A DNA stretch of 5,414 bases, from NCBI GenBank assembly GCA_015232795.1, contig JADFYX010000178.1, positions 1 through 5,414 on the forward strand, in the 5' to 3' direction. Shown piece after piece: positions 1 to 5,414 of the stretch. The translations under genes were made by a program, and so were the position numbers. Under the pieces are notes generated by a model. It had not been told where the DNA came from. It searched no databases and was given only the letters and a program-made list of their open reading frames with translations. Source of the DNA: Magnetococcales bacterium. Lineage in GTDB: Bacteria; Pseudomonadota; Magnetococcia; Magnetococcales; JADFYX01. How positions within the stretch are numbered: the stretch's first letter is position 1; each line of letters starts with the position of its first letter.

Positions 1-1
1 T

Positions 2-574
2 AAGAAATGGATGGATGCCGGGTTTCGCCACATTATAATGAGCGTGAATATTTCTGCAAAACATTTTAGTGAAAAAGATAATCTGCTCGAAGCTGTTCAA
101 CAAGCTCTGTTGAAAGCAGACATGGCTGCTGAAAATCTTGAACTTGAAATTACAGAAAGTACGGTGATGGGAAATATCGATATCGGCCTTAAAATTTTGC
201 AAGCATTAAGAGTGATGGGCGTTCAAGTTTCTGTGGATGATTTTGGAACTGGCTACTCCTCTTTGAGTTCGTTAAAACAGTTCCCTATCCAAACCCTCAA
301 GATCGACAAATCATTTATTAGTGACTTGAGTGCGGATTCCGATGATGCAGCCATTGTCTCTGCAATCATCTCTATGGCTGGCAAGCTCTCCTTGACTGTT
401 ATTGCTGAAGGAGTTGAAACTTTAGAACAGTTGGAATTCCTTAAAAAAGAGACTTGCAACGAAATTCAAGGGTACTTTTTCAGTCGTCCGCAGCCAGCAG
501 ATAAGTGTACACAGATGTTGAAGGAAGAGAAGTCTTTGATGATGGTTGAAAATAACATCAATAAAAATGAATGA
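2..574 (+). CDS. EAL-domain cyclic-di-GMP phosphodiesterase, C-terminal part (5' end outside window)
   Basis: The reading frame is already open at base 2 (KKW before the first in-window Met at 11), so this is the 3' end of a longer gene and the Met at 11 is not its start. EAL domains hydrolyse cyclic-di-GMP to pGpG in the cytoplasm using two metal ions. Counting residues from the Met at 11, the visible hallmarks are SVN (Asn13), ELEITE (44-49), VDDFGTGYSSL with the metal-binding pair Asp76-Asp77 and an intact loop 6, LKIDKSFI (Lys97), IAEGVET (Glu133) and QGYFFSRP (Gln153). No visible catalytic residue is missing, so an active phosphodiesterase is likely. The EAL signature itself lies upstream, and whether a GGDEF, PAS or receiver domain precedes it cannot be seen. 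After the domain there is only a tail of about 25 residues. The gap to the kinase gene is 175 bases with no clear terminator. The family call is very secure; the full architecture is unknown. Confidence 0.95.
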   Translation, partial: KKWMDAGFRHIIMSVNISAKHFSEKDNLLEAVQQALLKADMAAENLELEITESTVMGNIDIGLKILQALRVMGVQVSVDDFGTGYSSLSSLKQFPIQTLKIDKSFISDLSADSDDAAIVSAIISMAGKLSLTVIAEGVETLEQLEFLKKETCNEIQGYFFSRPQPADKCTQMLKEEKSLMMVENNINKNE

Positions 575-606
575 AACAACATGCCTAACTTTTCATGACT
601 TCTTAA

Positions 607-635
607 GAGCAAAAAAAAGCCATTGTGAGCAAAAA
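607..635 (+). repeat. Short direct repeat GAGCAAAAA, two copies 20 bp apart
   Basis: The nine bases GAGCAAAAA occur at 607-615 and again at 627-635, so equivalent positions are 20 bp apart, close to two turns of the helix. The spacing would suit a regulator binding two sites on one DNA face. The copies are short and A-rich in an A-rich gap, so chance is a real alternative. The second copy overlaps the possible GTG start at 625. Confidence 0.25.
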
Positions 636-741
636 TATTCTGACAGAAATAGAAGAGAAAAAGGCAAAGTTACTCTCCATATTGACACAGCTATCGAGTG
701 ACCAGTTACTAATTCAGGTTAAACAAAGATATTACGCGTAG
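625..741 (+). CDS. Possible small protein of 38 residues, unknown function
   Basis: A GTG codon at 625 opens a 38-codon frame ending in TAG at 739-741, only 8 bases before the kinase ATG. It begins MSKNILTEIEEKK and ends QVKQRYYA. The composition is that of a soluble amphipathic helix: charged Glu/Lys early, regularly spaced Leu and Ile in the middle, an aromatic end, and no signal peptide or membrane segment. The frame is open only from 607, and GTG is the best in-frame start. No good Shine-Dalgarno precedes it; only a weak AAGAG at 605-609 is present, rather far upstream. The close spacing could couple its translation to the kinase, with the kinase ribosome site overlapping its stop codon. 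I recognise no family. It may equally be a chance open frame in leader RNA. Confidence 0.3.
   Translation: MSKNILTEIEEKKAKLLSILTQLSSDQLLIQVKQRYYA
682..713 (+). promoter_or_regulatory. Weak sigma-70-like promoter candidate upstream of the kinase gene
   Basis: A perfect -35 hexamer TTGACA lies at 682-687. With a 17-base spacer the -10 position reads GTTACT (705-710), a poor match. A better-looking TACTAAT at 707-713 sits at a longer than ideal spacing. It lies inside the possible small ORF at 625-741, so if real it would transcribe the kinase and methyltransferase genes without that ORF. Low confidence because only the -35 element is convincing. Confidence 0.2.
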
Positions 742-745
742 GAAA
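740..745 (+). promoter_or_regulatory. Ribosome binding site of the kinase gene
   Basis: AGGAAA at 740-745 precedes the ATG at 750 with suitable spacing. It overlaps the stop codon of the possible small ORF (TAG, 739-741). It supports 750 as the start, which also places a positively charged MTIKR just before the first membrane helix. Confidence 0.65.
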
Positions 746-749
746 AGTC

Positions 750-3700
750 ATGACCATAAAACGAATGCTAATATTTGCCTTTGGTGGGATATCAGTTGGA
801 GTTCTCGTATTGACCAGCTTGATTCTTTTGATCGTTGAAAACCAAAGCGAACTAGATGCTGCCCACAACAAACGCTACCTTTCCTATTCTCGTGCGGAAG
901 AACTTCGGCAAAGTTCCGATGATCTTACCCGTTTGGCCCGGACCTATGTGGTGACCCAAGATGCCAAGTATGAAAAAATGTATTGGGATGTTCTAGCTAT
1001 TCGTAACGGCGAAAAACCCCGACCTAAAAACTATGAGCGTATCTATTGGGATCTAGTGCTGAAGTATGGCGATAAGCCACGCAAAAATGGGCAAGCCAAA
1101 TCCTTAAAGTCGCTGATGCGAGAACTGGGCTTTACCAAAGCGGAGTTTGGCCTGCTGGCCCAGGCCCAAAATAATTCAAATGGGTTAGTTGAAACAGAAA
1201 CCATTGCCATGAATGCTGTCAAAGGTCTCTATGATGACGGTTCTGGCACTTTTTCAAAAAAAGACAAGCCCGATTTGGTTATGGCCCGGCGGATCATGTA
1301 CGACCAACAGTATCATGACTATAAAGCCAGCATCATGCGTCCCATCGACCAGTTCTTCCAACGCCTCGACGAAAGAACTAAATCCGAAATAATTGCACTT
1401 GAAAATGAATCGGGCCAATTGTTTCTCTATGCCAAGATTCTAACTTTTCTTCTGACCATTGGCACGCTCATAGTTACCATTCTGATGACCCGAAGAATTC
1501 TTCGTCCCATCGCCAAGATTTCCACTGCTCTCATCAAGGTTGGTGAAGGGGAGTTAAATCAAACACTTGAAGTTTCTGGGCGACATGAGTTTGCTGACCT
1601 TGCTCGTGGTTTTAACGAGATGATTGAAAAACTTAAAATATCGAATAACACAACAACAACCAACAATTGGCTGCGGGAAGGGGCTGCAAGCCTTAATAAT
1701 AAGATGCAAGGTGATATGGCTTTGGCAGATTTATCCAAAACAATCATTGGTTTTCTTTGTGGTTATTTAAAAGCTCAGATAGGTGCTTTTTACATTGTCG
1801 ATGGTAAGAAAATCAAGTTAATGGGTAGTTATGCCTTTCAGGTTCGTAAAGGTTTTCAAAACGAATTTGCTTTTGGTGAAGGTATGGTGGGGCAGGCAGC
1901 ATTGGAAAAAGAGGTTATCCTCATCTCCAATCTGTCAGATGACTATCTGCGCATAGGCTCAGGTCTAGGCAATATGAAACCCAATGTGATCTTGGTCACC
2001 CCGATTATTTGGAATGATGAGGTGGTCGCCTTACTTGAATTTGGAACCAACGCCAATTTTAATGATCTCCATGAACGTCTCCTAGAAATGGTTTCGGGTG
2101 CAATCGCCACGACAATTCAAACTGCTCTATCAAGGGATAAAACCCAGGAACTTCTGCAACAGACCCAAAGCCAGGCAGAAAAACTCAAGGCTGGTGAAGA
2201 GAAGATGCGGATCAATAATGAATTGTTGAAGAGTCAAGCTGAGGATTTAAAACGGAGTCAGATCGAACTTGAAAATAGTAATGCAAAGCTTCAGAGCCAA
2301 ACTGAGGAGTTGCGAGTGCGGGAAGAGGAGTTAAGGGATAACAATGATCTGCTGGAGAGCCAAGCACATGAATTGAAACGGAGTCAGGTTGAACTGGAAG
2401 AGAGTAACGAAAAACTCCAGACTCAGCAGGAAGAGTTGCGAGTGGCCAATGAGGAGTTGCAAGAAAAGGCCGATGATTTAAAAAATTCTCGGGGATTGTT
2501 AGAAAGCAAGAACGACGATTTGGAAAATACTAAACTGGAGTTGGAACGTAAGGCCGATGATCTAGCTATATCCAGCAAATACAAGTCAGAGTTTTTAGCC
2601 AATATGTCCCATGAGTTGCGTACACCCCTCAACAGTATGCTAATTCTCTCCAAGATGTTGGCTGATAACAAAAATGGCAACCTAACTGAAAAACAGACAG
2701 AATATTCCCGTACCATCCATGATTCTGGTAGAGACTTGTTGACACTTATCAATGATATTCTTGATCTGTCTAAAATAGAGTCAGGAAAGATGGAGGTTCA
2801 TATTGAGCCGATTCATCTTACAGATTTTATTGCTGGAATAGAGCGAAAATTTGCTCCCATGGCAACAAATAAGGGGATCGGTTTTACAATTGAGTCCGCA
2901 CAAGCTCCTGATATGTGGCGCACTGATGGGCAGAAGCTGGGTCAGGTGATAAAAAACCTGCTCTCTAATGCCATTAAATTTACCAATGAAGGGCAGGTTA
3001 CCCTACGCATCGGGCCAGTAGCTGACAATATGCCGTTGCAAACCCCTGGATTGAGTCCGAACGCAGCCCTCGCCTTTGCCATTATCGATTGTGGAATCGG
3101 TATACCCAATGACAAATTTAAGAGTATTTTTGAGGCATTTCAGCAAGCTGACGGTTCCACCAGTCGAAAATATGGTGGTACGGGTTTGGGACTCTCCATC
3201 TCCAGGGAGTTAACAAGACTGTTGGGTGGTGAAATTCATGTTGAAAGTGAGTTGGAGAAAGGCAGTATTTTCACCTTGATCATACCCAGACAGTTGTCAA
3301 TATCGTTACCAGATCAGGGGGTGACTGTCTCTTCCGTTATAAGAAAACCGCCCCACATGCAAGTTGAGTCTGTTGTTCAGCCATTTGCAGCAACAATTGA
3401 CAAACCCAAAGAGGCAGATAGAGGAAAAGGTAGCGTAGGGAAATCAACACCTACAACAGGTACGTTAGTTCCAACTATACCTACCTCTGCCAAAAACTCT
3501 TTAATACCAGATGACCGTCTTGGAGTGAAACCTGGAGACCGTTCTATCCTGATCATTGAGGATGACAGTAGATTTTCAGCTATAATTGTCGAAATTGCCC
3601 GAGAGAGAGGGTTCAGTGTACTGGTAGCTGATGACGGTGAGTCAGGACTGCACTTTGCTGATTTTTACCAACCTTCCGGCATTATTTTGGATATCGGTTT

Positions 3701-4709
3701 GCCAGGAATGAATGGTTGGAAGGTGATGGAACTTCTCAAGGACAATCCTAAGACCCGGCATATACCAGTCCACTTCATGTCAGCCAATGATAGCTCTCTG
3801 GAAGCTATGAAAAACGGTGCTGTTGGTTTTCTTACCAAGCCTGTCAGTATGGATGGCATAGAGCAGGCTTTTGCTAAAATAGAAAATATTATTGACCGAC
3901 CAGTTAAGCGTCTGTTGTTGGTGGAGGACGATCCCATTCAATTAGATAGTGTGCGTGAACTGATTGGTAATGGTGATGTGGAGACCATTTCGGCTCAATC
4001 TGGTGCCCAAGCTAAAAAGCTGCTCGCCGAAGAAAAATTCGACTGCATAGTGCTGGATCTGGGACTACCGGATATGAGTGGTTTAGAACTATTGGAGACC
4101 CTGCGAACCCAAGATAAATTGCATAATTTGCCAATTGTCGTTTATACAGGCAAAGAGTTGGAACCCAAGGAGCGTGCTATTTTAGAGCAATACGCCCAGA
4201 GTATTATTATAAAGGATGCCCGCTCACCAGAGCGGTTGTTGGATGACACTGCCCTGTTTCTACATCGCGTGGAAATGAAACTACCAGAGGCTCAAAGACG
4301 CACGATTAGCATGCTGCACGATTCTGAAGCATTATTTAAAGGCCGTAAAGTCCTGGTTGTTGATGACGATATGCGCAATGTCTTCTCTCTCTCTGCAGTT
4401 CTTCAAGATAAGGAAATGGTAGTATTAACCGCTCATGACGGTTTAAAGGCTCTTAAGGTTCTTGATGCCAATCCCGATGTGGCTATTGTGTTGATGGATA
4501 TCATGATGCCGGGGATGGATGGCTATGAGGCGACCAGAAAAATCCGTGAACAGGAACGTTATGCTGACCTGCCCATTATTGCACTCACAGCCAAGGCCAT
4601 GAAAGGGGATCGCGCTCTCTGTATTGAGGCGGGAACCAATGACTATATGACAAAACCCGTAAATACCGATAAACTTATATCAATGATGCGAGTTTGGTTA
4701 TATCAATGA
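750..4709 (+). CDS. Membrane hybrid sensor histidine kinase: periplasmic sensor-HAMP-GAF-coiled coil-HisKA-HATPase-REC-REC-REC
   Basis: This complete 1319-residue inner-membrane kinase autophosphorylates on histidine and passes phosphate to aspartates in its own receivers. TM1 is about 6-29. Residues 30-223 form a mostly helical periplasmic sensor with a repeated YxxxYWD motif. TM2 is about 224-246. HAMP spans about 247-299 (RRILRPI, then FADLARGFNEM) and GAF about 325-460. A Glu/Gln/Leu-rich coiled coil runs about 462-610. HisKA carries the H-box FLANMSHELRTPLN with His621. HATPase_c has the N-box NLLSNAIKF (Asn740), the G1 box DCGIGI (780-785) and GGTGLGL (809-815). A Pro/Thr/Ser-rich linker (about 850-930) leads to REC1 (Asp981, Ser1011, Lys1030), REC2 (Asp1103, Thr1133, Lys1155) and REC3 (Asp1250, Thr1280, Lys1302). 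REC2 has Lys-Asp where the others have Lys-Pro. There is no HPt or DNA-binding output domain, so a separate partner is expected. The catalytic residues look intact. The next gene, cheR-like, overlaps its stop. The signal is unknown. Confidence 0.96.
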   Translation: MTIKRMLIFAFGGISVGVLVLTSLILLIVENQSELDAAHNKRYLSYSRAEELRQSSDDLTRLARTYVVTQDAKYEKMYWDVLAIRNGEKPRPKNYERIYWDLVLKYGDKPRKNGQAKSLKSLMRELGFTKAEFGLLAQAQNNSNGLVETETIAMNAVKGLYDDGSGTFSKKDKPDLVMARRIMYDQQYHDYKASIMRPIDQFFQRLDERTKSEIIALENESGQLFLYAKILTFLLTIGTLIVTILMTRRILRPIAKISTALIKVGEGELNQTLEVSGRHEFADLARGFNEMIEKLKISNNTTTTNNWLREGAASLNNKMQGDMALADLSKTIIGFLCGYLKAQIGAFYIVDGKKIKLMGSYAFQVRKGFQNEFAFGEGMVGQAALEKEVILISNLSDDYLRIGSGLGNMKPNVILVTPIIWNDEVVALLEFGTNANFNDLHERLLEMVSGAIATTIQTALSRDKTQELLQQTQSQAEKLKAGEEKMRINNELLKSQAEDLKRSQIELENSNAKLQSQTEELRVREEELRDNNDLLESQAHELKRSQVELEESNEKLQTQQEELRVANEELQEKADDLKNSRGLLESKNDDLENTKLELERKADDLAISSKYKSEFLANMSHELRTPLNSMLILSKMLADNKNGNLTEKQTEYSRTIHDSGRDLLTLINDILDLSKIESGKMEVHIEPIHLTDFIAGIERKFAPMATNKGIGFTIESAQAPDMWRTDGQKLGQVIKNLLSNAIKFTNEGQVTLRIGPVADNMPLQTPGLSPNAALAFAIIDCGIGIPNDKFKSIFEAFQQADGSTSRKYGGTGLGLSISRELTRLLGGEIHVESELEKGSIFTLIIPRQLSISLPDQGVTVSSVIRKPPHMQVESVVQPFAATIDKPKEADRGKGSVGKSTPTTGTLVPTIPTSAKNSLIPDDRLGVKPGDRSILIIEDDSRFSAIIVEIARERGFSVLVADDGESGLHFADFYQPSGIILDIGLPGMNGWKVMELLKDNPKTRHIPVHFMSANDSSLEAMKNGAVGFLTKPVSMDGIEQAFAKIENIIDRPVKRLLLVEDDPIQLDSVRELIGNGDVETISAQSGAQAKKLLAEEKFDCIVLDLGLPDMSGLELLETLRTQDKLHNLPIVVYTGKELEPKERAILEQYAQSIIIKDARSPERLLDDTALFLHRVEMKLPEAQRRTISMLHDSEALFKGRKVLVVDDDMRNVFSLSAVLQDKEMVVLTAHDGLKALKVLDANPDVAIVLMDIMMPGMDGYEATRKIREQERYADLPIIALTAKAMKGDRALCIEAGTNDYMTKPVNTDKLISMMRVWLYQ
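969..1094 (+). repeat. Imperfect tandem repeat of about 21 residues in the periplasmic sensor
   Basis: Residues 74-94 and 95-115 of the kinase align as two copies. The first begins YEKMYWD and reaches GEKPRP; the second begins YERIYWD and reaches GDKPRK, with a one-residue gap between the shared motifs. Each unit has a Tyr-Trp-Asp core followed by a Gly-acidic-Lys-Pro-Arg turn. The unit lies in the middle of an otherwise helical sensor. It may form a paired aromatic and basic surface for ligand binding, but that role is inference. Confidence 0.6.
2214..2465 (+). repeat. Tandem duplication of a 42-residue (126 bp) coiled-coil unit in the kinase
   Basis: Residues 489-530 (2214-2339) and 531-572 (2340-2465) are adjacent copies of the same unit. 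The copies begin NNELLKSQAEDLKRSQ and NNDLLESQAHELKRSQ. By hand alignment without gaps, 29 of 42 residues and about 89 of 126 bases agree. Forty-two residues are exactly six heptads, so the duplication lengthens the helix between GAF and HisKA without changing its register. A more diverged continuation follows (KADDLKNSRGLLESK, from 573). Many differences are silent or conservative, pointing to an old duplication kept under selection. Confidence 0.85.
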
Positions 4710-5414
4710 ACAGTGGTGATTTAGAAATGTTGGAGGTCGATATGCTGTTTGCGGCTCTGCATCAGCGTTATGGCTATGACTTCCGCCATTATTCCCGTGA
4801 TTCGGCTTGTCGGCGGGTGCTAAGAAGAGTCAAGTGTGAGGGGCTTGCTTCAGTCTCTGAGTTGCAGAATCGTGTTTTACATGATGAATCGGTAGCAGAC
4901 GACCTGATTCGAGACCTCTCAATCAATGTGACCGAGATGTTTCGTGACCCACTCTTCTACTCTGCACTTAGGGACAGTGTCCTGCCTGTTTTGGCCCATC
5001 ATGACCATATCAAAATTTGGCATGCTGGGTGTGCGACAGGTGAAGAGGTCTATTCTATGGCTATCCTTCTCACCGAGGAAAGTCTTTATGAAAAATGCCG
5101 ACTTTATGCCACTGATTTTAATAAAACTGCTTTGGATAAGTCGCAAAATGGCATCTTTCCACTTGCTCAAATGCGTAAATATAGTCGCAATTATCAGGCT
5201 GCTGGTGGCAAAGATCCTTTTTCCGATTACTACTATTCCAATTATGACGGCGCAGTAATGAAAAAAACACTTAAGAAAAATATGGTCTTTGCTCACCACA
5301 ATCTTGCTACCGATGGAGCTTTTGGTGAAATGCATTTGGTAGTTTGCCGCAACGTGCTCATCTATTTCGATCGGAAACTCCAGGAAAAGGTGTTTCAGTT
5401 GTTTGTGGATAGTC
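4706..5414 (+). CDS. cheR: CheR-type chemoreceptor (protein-glutamate) O-methyltransferase, N-terminal part (3' end outside window)
   Basis: CheR enzymes transfer methyl groups from S-adenosylmethionine to glutamates on chemoreceptor helices, giving sensory adaptation together with CheB. The frame is open from 4706 to the window end (236 codons plus one base). Counting from the ATG at 4706, the helical N-terminal domain includes RYGYDFRHYS (21-30), then SINVTEMFRDP (72-82). The SAM-binding motif is HAGCATGEEVYS (106-117), followed by LYATDFNKTALD (133-144), the HHNLATD segment (197-203) and CRNVLIYF (214-221). These are the family signatures in the usual order. The ATG overlaps the kinase stop as ATGA, implying translational coupling. 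Internal ATGs at 4727 and 4742 are alternative starts; 4742 has the best Shine-Dalgarno, but the residues before it (LEMLEVD) resemble the family N-terminus. No receptor gene is visible, so the substrate is unknown. A CheB gene may follow, as is common next to such CheRs. Confidence 0.93.
   Translation, partial: MNSGDLEMLEVDMLFAALHQRYGYDFRHYSRDSACRRVLRRVKCEGLASVSELQNRVLHDESVADDLIRDLSINVTEMFRDPLFYSALRDSVLPVLAHHDHIKIWHAGCATGEEVYSMAILLTEESLYEKCRLYATDFNKTALDKSQNGIFPLAQMRKYSRNYQAAGGKDPFSDYYYSNYDGAVMKKTLKKNMVFAHHNLATDGAFGEMHLVVCRNVLIYFDRKLQEKVFQLFVDS
4732..4736 (+). promoter_or_regulatory. Strong Shine-Dalgarno-like GGAGG inside the start of the cheR-like gene
   Basis: GGAGG at 4732-4736 stands 5 bases before the in-frame ATG at 4742. 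No comparable site precedes the overlapping ATG at 4706. A partial GGTGAT at 4715-4720 precedes the ATG at 4727. The CheR start is therefore ambiguous among 4706, 4727 and 4742, a difference of at most 12 residues that lies outside the catalytic domain. Confidence 0.5.

Noticed and set aside
253..459. Open frame of 68 codons on the - strand
   Set aside because: It is antisense to conserved EAL motifs and has no identifiable features.
571..620. Possible terminator after the EAL gene
   Set aside because: Only a six-base ATGAAA/TTTCAT pairing with a long loop and a CTTAAG palindrome are present; there is no GC-rich stem followed by a T-run, and the nearby run is of A on this strand.
2214..2465. 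CRISPR or mobile-element repeat
   Set aside because: The repeat is in frame, heptad-phased and has no spacers; it is a protein coiled-coil duplication. No terminal inverted repeats or transposase fragments were seen in the window.
1559..3937. Several open frames of 62-109 codons on the - strand (1559-1747, 2423-2752, 3665-3937)
   Set aside because: All lie within the kinase gene, opposite its HAMP, coiled-coil/HisKA and receiver codons, and show no domain of their own.
4944..5258. Open frame of 104 codons on the + strand in another frame
   Set aside because: It overlaps the cheR-like gene entirely, and the CheR motifs are in the other frame; it is a shadow.
4919..5335. Open frame of 138 codons on the - strand
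   Set aside because: It lies opposite the cheR-like gene, whose + frame carries all the methyltransferase motifs; the antisense translation shows no recognisable family.

Overview
The window carries part of a membrane-associated signal-transduction locus from a Gram-negative bacterium, most likely a proteobacterium. Base composition looks a little under half G+C. The main protein resembles proteobacterial hybrid kinases with a membrane-anchored helical sensor, HAMP, GAF and several receiver domains. I cannot name the genus from sequence alone. All convincing genes are on the + strand and read in the same direction.

Layout: (1) 2-574 is the 3' end of a gene for an EAL-domain cyclic-di-GMP phosphodiesterase, whose start lies before the window. 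(2) 575-749 is a short gap with no clear terminator. It holds a possible 38-codon small ORF (GTG start, 625-741), a short direct repeat and a weak promoter candidate. (3) 750-4709 is a complete 1319-residue hybrid sensor histidine kinase. In order it has TM1, a periplasmic helical sensor, TM2, HAMP, GAF, a long coiled coil built partly from a 42-residue tandem repeat, HisKA with the phospho-accepting His621, HATPase_c, and three receiver domains that all keep their phospho-accepting aspartate. (4) 4706-5414 is the 5' part of a CheR-type protein-glutamate methyltransferase gene. It overlaps the kinase stop codon by four bases (ATGA) and runs off the end of the window.

How the genes may work together: the kinase probably senses a periplasmic or membrane cue, integrates a cytoplasmic cue through GAF, and phosphorylates its own receivers. 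The overlapping CheR suggests that a chemotaxis-like adaptation enzyme is made together with the kinase, although no chemoreceptor gene is visible here. The EAL gene suggests c-di-GMP as a neighbouring output, but whether it belongs to the same transcript cannot be decided from this window. Hybrid kinase plus CheR (often plus CheB) cassettes are a known arrangement, so this is not clearly a new system. The less ordinary points are the repeat-built coiled coil, the sensor-domain repeat, the small ORF and the question of what the CheR modifies.
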